This document shows positions 1 to 5,533 of a stretch of DNA of 7,195 nt, one piece after another. The stretch is from contig PUMO01000067.1 of assembly GCA_003551405.1 (NCBI GenBank), positions 1 to 7,195 of the forward strand, in the 5' to 3' direction. Below the pieces are notes generated by a model. That model saw only the letters and a program-made list of their open reading frames with translations. It did no database searches and was not told where the DNA came from. This stretch comes from Mollicutes bacterium (GTDB lineage: Bacteria > Bacillota_I > Bacilli_A > Izemoplasmatales > Izemoplasmataceae). Numbering within the stretch: the first letter of the stretch is position 1; each line of letters opens with the position of its first letter. The position numbers were made by a program, and so were the translations under genes.

Positions 1-63
1 GATTTGCTTGTCCCGCTTGATGTTGACCCTGCGACGGGAGAGACTTTGGATGACGCCAAATAA
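1..63 (+). CDS. polA: DNA polymerase I, C-terminal end only (partial)
   Basis: The window opens inside a reading frame that runs from base 1 to a TAA at 61-63 and encodes 20 residues containing VPLDVDPATGETLDDAK. Seen: the pattern VPL-x-VD, then G-x-T, then a terminal DAK. From memory, bacterial family A DNA polymerases of Bacillota end in much the same way (VPLKVD...G..WYDAK in Bacillus), at the end of the polymerase palm domain. PolA fills gaps in excision repair and removes Okazaki primers. The gene context agrees, because mutM lies downstream and polA-mutM is a common Firmicutes pairing. The following transporter gene starts inside this frame (14-base overlap), which suggests co-transcription. 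Only the tail is visible, so the assignment rests on a short match plus synteny. Confidence 0.7.
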   Translation, partial: DLLVPLDVDPATGETLDDAK

Positions 64-931
64 ATCCCGTGAAAAAGTCATGGTCAAAAGCATTGTCGTC
101 AATTTCTTATTGATTGTGTTTAAGGCTACTGGCAGTATTGTGTTTCGTTCAAGCGCACTTTTAAGTGACGCGGTCCATTCATTCAGTGACTTTATGAGTG
201 ATCTTTTGGTCATTATTGGTTTGAAACAATCAAAAAAGCCTGCGGACGCCGACCACCCCATTGGTCATGGTAAAGTTGAGTATGTGCTCAGTCTTTTTCT
301 AGGCATCATGATTTTATTCATGGCCTATCAGTTGATTTCCATGTTTATCACATCTTTGGGCGATTCCCCGGAGCCGCCTTCTGCATTGGCGCTCGTTGTA
401 GTCATTGTAGTCATCATTTCCAAATGGCTATTATCCAGGGTGATAAAAAAAGACGCACATGCACTGGATTCTCAGGTACTGCATGCGTCGGCTGATGAGT
501 CGCTTGGTGATGCACTAAGCAGCTTGTTTGTCATCATTGGGGTAACATTTGGTGTTCTTGGCGATGTGTTGGGTGTAGAATGGTTGTTATATGCGGATAA
601 TATAGCCGGTTTGGTGATTGCGCTTTTTATCATTCGTATTGCATTAAGGATTCTTAAGGATGCAATCCATTCCCTACTCGGTAAAACCGCTCCCAAAAAA
701 GTGATTGAATCGACCAAGCAGCGCATTGCAACAGTGGATGGTGTCAAAGGGGTCGATGGGTTGACGATGATTGTATATGGCCATTATTATCAGGTGATGG
801 TGGACATTCGTGTGGATGCGTCCATTACAGTTAAAAAAGGGCATGATATCGCCCACCATGTAAAAAAACGATTGCATGAAGACAAAAAAATTGGACATGT
901 GATTGTCCATGTGAATCCACAGGAGGTATGA
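50..931 (+). CDS. Cation diffusion facilitator (CDF) family metal efflux transporter, zinc-type HD-HD site
   Basis: This is a 293-residue inner-membrane metal/proton antiporter that exports divalent cations from the cytoplasm. About six hydrophobic segments fill residues 12-205, and a soluble ferredoxin-like domain follows (about 210-293). Aligned by eye to E. coli FieF (YiiP), the transport site is H43 and D47 in TM2 (LLSDAVHSFSD) and H145 and D149 in TM5 (LHASAD). FieF has D-D-H-D, whereas HD-HD is typical of zinc-selective CDFs. The TM2-TM3 loop keeps the D66, H69, H73 cluster (ADADHPIGHGK). The tail has more histidines (H245, H269, H270, H283, H287) that could bind metal. I chose ATG 50 because GGGAGAG at 36-42 sits seven bases upstream and the protein then begins just before TM1. 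In-frame TTG 8 and ATG 20 would add an arginine-rich stretch. The gene overlaps the end of polA. Zinc is an inference; manganese, iron or cobalt are alternatives. Confidence 0.93.
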   Translation: MTPNKSREKVMVKSIVVNFLLIVFKATGSIVFRSSALLSDAVHSFSDFMSDLLVIIGLKQSKKPADADHPIGHGKVEYVLSLFLGIMILFMAYQLISMFITSLGDSPEPPSALALVVVIVVIISKWLLSRVIKKDAHALDSQVLHASADESLGDALSSLFVIIGVTFGVLGDVLGVEWLLYADNIAGLVIALFIIRIALRILKDAIHSLLGKTAPKKVIESTKQRIATVDGVKGVDGLTMIVYGHYYQVMVDIRVDASITVKKGHDIAHHVKKRLHEDKKIGHVIVHVNPQEV

Positions 932-934
932 ATC

Positions 935-1435
935 ATGAGTTTATGTTTACAGCGAAAAAGCATTCGGAAGTTTCTTGACTCAAAAGTTTCTGATGATGTC
1001 ATTGAACGCTTAATGATGAGTGCGATGCAAGCGCCAAGTGCCACGAACCAACAACCGTGGTCATTTGTGGTGATTAAAAACCGTGCGCTGCTTGAAAAAT
1101 TAAGTGCCATCAGCAAAGGTGCGTGGCCACTTAAAGAAGCCCCTTTAGGCATTTTGACCCTCTATAAAGAAGAAACAAACCGTCCGATGATGGTGCCTCA
1201 GGACATGGCGGCCGCCACACAAAACATCCTTTTAGAAGCCACCAATCAAGGGCTTGGTAGTGTGTGGATTGGTGTTTATCCACGCGAAGAGCGGATGGAG
1301 GCCATCGAAAATCTTGTGCCCATGGAAGTGGGGCACAAGCCCTTTTCACTGGTTGCGCTTGGCTATCCTGAGAGTCAATCCCATAAAAAAGTAACGCATC
1401 GATTTGACAAGCAGAAATATTCGGTGATTGAGTAG
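935..1435 (+). CDS. Nitroreductase family protein (FMN-dependent oxidoreductase)
   Basis: A 166-residue protein of the short nitroreductase family. These are cytoplasmic homodimers that bind FMN and use NAD(P)H to reduce nitro compounds, quinones or flavins. Family signs in order: the N-terminal FMN-phosphate motif R7-K-S9-I-R11-K-F13; the APSATNQQPWSFVV segment at 33-46, which is the signature A-P-S-x-x-N-x-Q-P-W; a central helix DMAAATQNILLEA at 90-102, which in relatives forms the dimer and flavin contacts; and GLGSVWIG at 106-113, before a C-terminal strand ALGYP at 141-145. It is shorter than the classical enzymes (about 217 residues in E. coli NfsB) but within the range of small family members. 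ATG 935 follows AGGAGGT (921-927) with seven bases between; that ribosome site lies over the end of the transporter gene. The stop TAG shares its last base with the mutM start codon. The physiological substrate cannot be read from the sequence. Confidence 0.92.
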   Translation: MSLCLQRKSIRKFLDSKVSDDVIERLMMSAMQAPSATNQQPWSFVVIKNRALLEKLSAISKGAWPLKEAPLGILTLYKEETNRPMMVPQDMAAATQNILLEATNQGLGSVWIGVYPREERMEAIENLVPMEVGHKPFSLVALGYPESQSHKKVTHRFDKQKYSVIE

Positions 1436-2259
1436 TGCCTGAACTTCCTGAGGTTGAAACGGTAAAACGCTCTTTAAACCGACTTGTCAAAGGCAAAAAG
1501 ATTCAAAAAGTCACGGTCCATTATCCGTCCATGATTGAAGACGTCAAGCTGTTCAAAACTGTCATGGAAGGTGCGTTTTTACACAATGTGGAACGCTATG
1601 GGAAGTTTTTAGTCTTTCATTTGGGGCGTTATGTTTTAATTGGACATTTGCGTATGGAAGGCAAATATTTCATCAAACATCCCACTGACCCTCTGGATAA
1701 ACACGAACATGTTGAATTTCACCTGGATGATGATACCGTTTTGCGCTACCATGACGTCCGTAAGTTTGGCACGTTTGCCATACGTCTTAAAGATACTTTT
1801 TTACAGGAACCACCCCTCAATAAACTTGGCCCTGAGCCCTTAGGTGATCAAGTCAACGGTGCACGTTTGAAAAAGCGTCTCAAGCAAAGTACCCGGTTCA
1901 TAAAAAGTGCCTTGCTTGACCAAAACGTTATCAGTGGACTGGGGAACATTTATGTGGATGAGACGCTTTTTTGTGCAGGGGTTCATCCTGAAACCATCAC
2001 TTACACCTTGAGTGATCAAGCTCTTGAGACCATTGCGTGTTGTGCACAAGATGTACTCACAAAAGCCATTATGCTTGGAGGGTCATCCATTCGAAGCTAC
2101 ACCGATTCACTTGGAATTCACGGACGGTTCCAACAAGAACTCAAAGTGCACATGCAAGAAGGTAAACCTTGTAAATACTGTAACCATCCTATAGACAAAA
2201 TAAAAGTGGGCGGTCGGGGCACGTACGTGTGCACACACTGCCAAGCGAAAAGGTTGTGA
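1435..2259 (+). CDS. mutM: Formamidopyrimidine-DNA glycosylase / AP lyase (Fpg, MutM)
   Basis: Bifunctional base-excision repair enzyme that removes 8-oxoguanine and formamidopyrimidines and then nicks the abasic site by beta,delta-elimination. All key parts are present in 274 residues. The N-terminus is MPELPEVETV, with catalytic Pro2 (exposed after Met removal) and Glu3. K57 (RYGKFLVF) matches the conserved catalytic-domain lysine. M74 in GHLRM and R109/F111 in VRKFGTF match the intercalating residues. The helix-two-turn-helix is LDQNVISGLGNIYVDE (161-176). The C-terminal zinc finger is C246-x2-C249-x16-C266-x2-C269, with R261 in GGRGTY contacting the lesion phosphate. The start must be the GTG at 1435, because the proline next to the initiator is catalytic. 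GTG overlaps the nitroreductase stop by one base and has no good Shine-Dalgarno, so translation is probably coupled to the upstream gene. Length and motifs are complete. Confidence 0.98.
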   Translation: MPELPEVETVKRSLNRLVKGKKIQKVTVHYPSMIEDVKLFKTVMEGAFLHNVERYGKFLVFHLGRYVLIGHLRMEGKYFIKHPTDPLDKHEHVEFHLDDDTVLRYHDVRKFGTFAIRLKDTFLQEPPLNKLGPEPLGDQVNGARLKKRLKQSTRFIKSALLDQNVISGLGNIYVDETLFCAGVHPETITYTLSDQALETIACCAQDVLTKAIMLGGSSIRSYTDSLGIHGRFQQELKVHMQEGKPCKYCNHPIDKIKVGGRGTYVCTHCQAKRL

Positions 2260-2263
2260 TTAT

Positions 2264-2866
2264 ATGGCTCGAATCGTTGGTTTAACAGGCGGCATTGCGA
2301 GTGGGAAATCCACGGTGTCTCAAATGTTTAAAGACCAGGACATTCCCGTAATTGACACCGATCACATTGCGCATAAACTGCTTGATAAAGACACAGAAGT
2401 GTTCGATCAAATTGTAGAAACATTCGGTGAAGATGTATTGACGCCTTCAAGAAAAATCAATCGCAACGTGCTCGGGAAAATTATTTTTAGCGACAAGGAA
2501 GGCCGCCAAAAACTTAATGATATTGTGCATCCCAAAGTCAAAGAACATGTGTTGCATGAGATTGATTATTATATTGATGAAGGCGAAGAAATCATTGTCA
2601 TGGATGTGCCGTTATTGTTTGAAGCCGGATTTGACACACTTTGTCATGACACGGTTGTGGTCTATTCCAAACAAAAAGATCAAGTCTCACGCCTTGTAAG
2701 CCGTGAAAATATCACAGAAGACTATGCCAGACAAAAAATCAAAGCCCAGATGCCGCTTTCCAAGAAGAAAGAACTGGCGGACTTTGTCATTGACAACTCC
2801 AAAAGCATTTTGGAAACCCGTAAATGTTTTGATAAAGTCCTAAGAAAAATAAAATCCCTTGTTTAG
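2264..2866 (+). CDS. coaE: Dephospho-CoA kinase
   Basis: Catalyses the last step of coenzyme A synthesis, ATP-dependent phosphorylation of the 3'-hydroxyl of dephospho-CoA, in the cytoplasm. The 200-residue length is normal for bacterial CoaE. Seen: P-loop GLTGGIASGKST at 6-17; DTDHIAHKL at 31-39, the family's D-x-D motif for Mg and substrate near the start of the CoA domain; IVHPKV at 87-92; DVPLLFEAGFD at 114-124; and the LID-like region with R143 and R147 and the later QMPLSKKKELADFVIDN (162-178), which is strongly conserved in CoaE. The start ATG lies four bases after the mutM stop, with a modest AAAAGG upstream. In Bacillota coaE commonly sits between mutM and the primosome genes, as it does here. 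Nothing is missing. Confidence 0.97.
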   Translation: MARIVGLTGGIASGKSTVSQMFKDQDIPVIDTDHIAHKLLDKDTEVFDQIVETFGEDVLTPSRKINRNVLGKIIFSDKEGRQKLNDIVHPKVKEHVLHEIDYYIDEGEEIIVMDVPLLFEAGFDTLCHDTVVVYSKQKDQVSRLVSRENITEDYARQKIKAQMPLSKKKELADFVIDNSKSILETRKCFDKVLRKIKSLV

Positions 2867-2875
2867 GAGGCGCAT

Positions 2876-4075
2876 ATGAAGGATTACGACAATGAAACAC
2901 TCATTAACATTGCGGCCAAACAGGAATTAACGCATACCCACCATTTGGTGCTTTCCCTGCTTTATATGCCGCTTACCGGGAAAGATGCGTATGCCCTTTA
3001 TAGTGCAATGCATGGGTTGATGGACCGCACGTCGATGCGCAGTTCGAAATATCCAATCAAATTTATATATGACATTACCGGCCTGCGCCCTCAAACGTTT
3101 TTAAGCGCCCGCCACACCCTAGAAGCTACGGGGCTTTTGGAAACCTATAAAGACCCACAAAGTGAAGAATATACATTTGAACTCTATCAGCCGTTAAGTG
3201 CCGATGCGTTCATAAAGGATTCTCCGTTTGCGCCTTACTTGAAAAAAAGGGTGGGCGATGAACGTTATGAGGATTTGATCGGACACTTTAAAATCACGAA
3301 ACATCAGCGTAATTCCAAGGAAAATATTTCTGTTTCCTTCGATGAAGTGTTTGACACCCTGAGCGACAATGCGTCTTCTAAAAAAGCAAGTTACACACAA
3401 GAAGAAACCAAAAAACCGTCCTTTAACCGCGACGTTGATATTGACCTTGTGCTTGAAGGCCTTCCTCAGTCCATTAGGACGTCCAAAATGAAGACGAAGC
3501 GCTTCAAGGAAAAACTTTCTGAAATCGCCTATTTATACCGCTTGAATGAACGACAAATCAGTGATTTGATGAAGGCGAATTTTTCACATGGGGACGTTGA
3601 TTTAACTGCCCTGAGTGATGATGCGGCGAAAAAGTATTCACGCAATAAAACATCACCCATCAAAAAGCAGGCGCAAACAGACAGTCTTGAATACCTCAAA
3701 CAAGTACATCCACGTCAGATGTTGGAAGAGACCACCGGTTCAAAGGCCGCCAAAGCCGAAATGGTAACTCTCGAACAACTGATTACCCACAGTGGGCTTC
3801 CGCACGAAGTGATCAATGTGTTGATTGCTTATGTCCTTCATCAGCTTGACAACACATTCCCCAGTTATGCGTATTTTGAAAAAGTTGCTGCGGAATGGAA
3901 ACGCAGTGATGTAGACAGTGCGGAGGCTGCCGTTGAGCATATCAAAAAACGCAAACGGAACATGGAACAGCGCGCAAACAATCGCAAAAAACCATTTAAA
4001 AAACAATATAACGAAAAACCGGAAGATATTAGCGTTGACTGGTTTGATGATTATTTGAAAGGCCAGGAGGAATAA
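2876..4075 (+). CDS. dnaB: Replication initiation / membrane attachment protein DnaB (Firmicutes type, helicase co-loader)
   Basis: This is the Firmicutes DnaB, a co-loader of the replicative helicase and not the helicase itself. With DnaD and DnaI it helps place DnaC helicase at oriC and at restart sites. It has 399 residues (the B. subtilis protein is about 470). Seen: an N-terminal region (about 1-125) that fits a winged-helix domain, with IYDITGLRPQTFLSARHTLEATGLLE at 64-89 resembling a recognition helix and wing (residues 64-83 and 84-89 are the two halves); a charged, poorly conserved linker (about 145-190); a helical DnaD-like repeat around 195-250; and a second DnaD/DnaB_2 repeat at 270-360 ending in Y333-x3-V337-x3-W341, the Y-x3-I-x3-W DNA-binding motif of this superfamily. 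A basic stretch (IKKRKR, NNRKKPFKKQ) follows. AGGAGG at 2865-2870 is five bases from the ATG. dnaI follows after one base, the diagnostic pairing. Confidence 0.93.
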   Translation: MKDYDNETLINIAAKQELTHTHHLVLSLLYMPLTGKDAYALYSAMHGLMDRTSMRSSKYPIKFIYDITGLRPQTFLSARHTLEATGLLETYKDPQSEEYTFELYQPLSADAFIKDSPFAPYLKKRVGDERYEDLIGHFKITKHQRNSKENISVSFDEVFDTLSDNASSKKASYTQEETKKPSFNRDVDIDLVLEGLPQSIRTSKMKTKRFKEKLSEIAYLYRLNERQISDLMKANFSHGDVDLTALSDDAAKKYSRNKTSPIKKQAQTDSLEYLKQVHPRQMLEETTGSKAAKAEMVTLEQLITHSGLPHEVINVLIAYVLHQLDNTFPSYAYFEKVAAEWKRSDVDSAEAAVEHIKKRKRNMEQRANNRKKPFKKQYNEKPEDISVDWFDDYLKGQEE

Positions 4076-4076
4076 A

Positions 4077-4961
4077 ATGAAAAAATATGACCGTTTTAAA
4101 GACAGTCCCGAATTGATTGAATCCATCACAGAAGAATTGAGTGAGGACCAACGACTTAAACAGTTTTTTATTGACAACGACATTCCTTCTGAGACCATTG
4201 AAGAATCTTTGAATGACCTTCTCACTTACCGTGAAGAAATCAAACGGTGTGAAAACTGTCCTGGCCTGCATGCGTGTACGCAAGATACGCTCGGGATACA
4301 GCCGGTGCTTTCATATCGGCGTGAAAAGATTCATCTGGAATATAAACCCTGTAGTTATATGAAGGCAAAGCTTAAAAAACGCCGCGACAATAAGCGTATC
4401 AATGCGCTTTTCATGCCACAAATGATTTATGATGCGACGCTTGAAGATTTCTACATGAATACCAAGGAACGCCAGGATTTATATAAGCGGATCATCGGCA
4501 TTACCAATCAATATGCCAGTGGTGAAACCATTAAGGGTCTATACTTACATGGGCGTTATCAAATCGGAAAAACGTACGCACTGGCGGCGATAGCGAACCG
4601 TTTCAGTGAACTGGGTCAAAGTGTTTCCGTTGTATACTATCCTGATTTGGTACGTGAGATAAAAAGCGCCATTAAAACGGGTGAGGTTGAACAAAGGGTC
4701 AACCAGTTAAAAACGGTTGATGTCCTCTTACTCGATGACATTGGTGGCGAAGCCTTTTCTGCGTGGGTCCGTGATGAAGTGCTTGGACCAATCTTACAGT
4801 ACCGGTTGCTTGATAATAAGCCGACATTCTTTTCTTCCAATGTACCGCCTGATGAACTCGGAAAATATTATGTCAGCAATGACCAACAACAAGAAAAAAT
4901 CAAGGGATACCGGATTATTGAGCGCATTAAAAAGCTTGCGGATGCGTTTAACATGAAATGA
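4077..4961 (+). CDS. dnaI: Primosomal protein DnaI (helicase loader, AAA+ ATPase)
   Basis: ATPase that loads the hexameric replicative helicase onto DNA during initiation and restart, working with DnaB and DnaD. The 294 residues divide as expected. The N-terminal helicase-binding domain carries a zinc motif built from C58-x2-C61 (RCENCPGLHAC), H65/C67 and C92 (EYKPC). The AAA+ domain carries Walker A GRYQIGKT at 159-166, Walker B VLLLDDIGGE at 216-225, sensor 1 FFSSN at 251-255, and a possible arginine finger at R279 or R283 near the C-terminus. Which of H65, C67 or H86 completes the zinc site is uncertain by eye. ATG 4077 follows AGGAGG (4065-4070), itself inside the end of dnaB. The gene ends in TGA one base before the -35 element of the next promoter, so the upstream transcription unit probably ends just downstream at the T-box terminator. 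Confidence 0.96.
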   Translation: MKKYDRFKDSPELIESITEELSEDQRLKQFFIDNDIPSETIEESLNDLLTYREEIKRCENCPGLHACTQDTLGIQPVLSYRREKIHLEYKPCSYMKAKLKKRRDNKRINALFMPQMIYDATLEDFYMNTKERQDLYKRIIGITNQYASGETIKGLYLHGRYQIGKTYALAAIANRFSELGQSVSVVYYPDLVREIKSAIKTGEVEQRVNQLKTVDVLLLDDIGGEAFSAWVRDEVLGPILQYRLLDNKPTFFSSNVPPDELGKYYVSNDQQQEKIKGYRIIERIKKLADAFNMK

Positions 4962-4990
4962 TTGACAAATGGGACCTTCTTTATTATTAT
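4962..4990 (+). promoter_or_regulatory. Sigma-A type promoter of the T-box/thrS unit
   Basis: The -35 box is a perfect TTGACA (4962-4967) beginning one base after the dnaI stop. After a 17-base spacer comes TATTAT (4985-4990), five of six matches to the -10 consensus. The expected start point, about seven bases on, is near A4997, exactly where the 5' strand of the T-box Stem I begins (AAC at 4997-4999). The agreement between promoter geometry and leader structure is the main support. No transcript data are available. Confidence 0.85.
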
Positions 4991-4996
4991 GACCTT

Positions 4997-5196
4997 AACG
5001 ACGATGATGAGGACATGACTGGGTTTTTAAAAAAAGCGAGGCAGAAAGGGTGAAAGCTGCCACAAAACCCCGTTACTCCCTCTGAGTTGCCCTCGAAAGA
5101 GTGCGCCGCTTTGCTTGCGTTACAAGCTTTGAGAGCTTTTTGAATAAAGGTGGTACCGCGGTCAATCCGTCCTTAACGTTTGTTAAGGACGTTTTT
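4997..5196 (+). promoter_or_regulatory. T-box riboswitch leader, predicted tRNA-Thr responsive
   Basis: This is an untranslated leader that senses uncharged tRNA and lets transcription continue when the amino acid is scarce. The T-box AAGGTGGTACCGCG is at 5147-5160. In the antiterminator, AAGG (5147-5150) would pair with CCTT (5171-5174) and GCG (5158-5160) with CGT (5168-5170), leaving the seven-base bulge TGGTACC to bind the tRNA NCCA end. Stem I can be folded by eye: base AAC/GTT (4997-4999 with 5086-5088); a kink-turn-like GATGA...TGA; GAGG/CCTC (5009-5012 with 5079-5082); a specifier loop; GGGTTTT/AAAACCC (5021-5027 with 5064-5070); AGCGAG; and GGCAG/CTGCC (5040-5044 with 5057-5061) capped by the GGGTGAAAG distal loop. 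The 3' side of the specifier loop (5071-5078, CGTTACTC) contains the Thr triplet ACT at 5075-5077. A Stem III hairpin is likely at 5124-5138. The downstream thrS supports Thr specificity. Confidence 0.92.
5168..5196 (+). terminator. Intrinsic terminator of the T-box switch
   Basis: A perfect 10-bp stem (CGTCCTTAAC at 5168-5177 with GTTAAGGACG at 5182-5191) closes a GTTT loop and is followed by five T residues (5192-5196). Its left arm overlaps the sequence that the antiterminator needs, so the two structures are mutually exclusive, as in other T-box leaders. Since no other terminator is visible after dnaI, it probably also stops readthrough from the upstream repair/replication operon. Confidence 0.93.
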
Positions 5197-5215
5197 AATA
5201 GCTAAGGAGTGATTC

Positions 5216-5533
5216 ATGATGTTAAAGAAAGACATGACCATCAGAGATTTGCAGAAACACATTAGAAACATTGATTTTCATCCCGATAAAAAACATGAAG
5301 TGGTTCTCAAACTCTTTGAAGAGGTCGGTGAACTCTCTGTTGAAATGCGAAAAGAACACCAGGACGGCCTGAGTGATGTGCGTAAACAAGAAATTAAATA
5401 TGAACTCTATGATGTCCTTCATTATGTGACGCACATTGCGAATATTTATGATATTGACCTTGAAGATGCCATTATTGAAAAAGACAAAATCAATGAAGCA
5501 CGTTATGACGATAGGAGGAACAACGATGATTGA
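5216..5533 (+). CDS. MazG-like nucleotide pyrophosphohydrolase domain protein (small, single domain)
   Basis: A 105-residue, all-helical protein with the metal-binding pattern of the MazG/dUTPase-like NTP pyrophosphatase superfamily: E35-E36-x2-E39 in LFEEVGELSVEM, then E63-x2-D66 in YELYDVLHYV, and a later helix DLEDAIIEKDKINEARY with K91, N93 and R96 in the usual basic/substrate positions. Such enzymes hydrolyse (d)NTPs to NMP and pyrophosphate with Mg2+; small single-domain members act as house-cleaning enzymes, but the substrate here cannot be told. AAGGAG at 5204-5209 lies six bases before ATG 5216; the adjacent ATG 5219 is an equally possible start. The gene is the first one behind the T-box terminator, so its expression should follow tRNA-Thr charging. 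The thrS ribosome site (AGGAGG, 5513-5518) and start codon lie inside its last codons. The C-terminus is acidic and short (DDRRNNDD). Confidence 0.85.
   Translation: MMLKKDMTIRDLQKHIRNIDFHPDKKHEVVLKLFEEVGELSVEMRKEHQDGLSDVRKQEIKYELYDVLHYVTHIANIYDIDLEDAIIEKDKINEARYDDRRNNDD

Noticed and set aside
8..49. Longer N-terminus for the CDF transporter starting at TTG 8 or ATG 20
   Set aside because: The extension is an arginine-rich translation of the polA tail in another frame, with no ribosome site, while ATG 50 has GGGAGAG at a good distance.
472..1496. Minus-strand open frames across the transporter, nitroreductase and start of mutM
   Set aside because: They lie opposite well-recognised genes, show no domain-like sequence and have no consistent ribosome sites; they are shadows of the coding strand.
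4989..5018. Threonine-rich mini-frame (MTLTTMMRT) resembling an attenuator leader peptide before thrS
   Set aside because: Its ATG overlaps the -10 box and lies upstream of the predicted transcript start, it has no ribosome site, and the leader already has a full T-box mechanism. The ATG/ACG repeats come from the GATGATGAGG part of Stem I.
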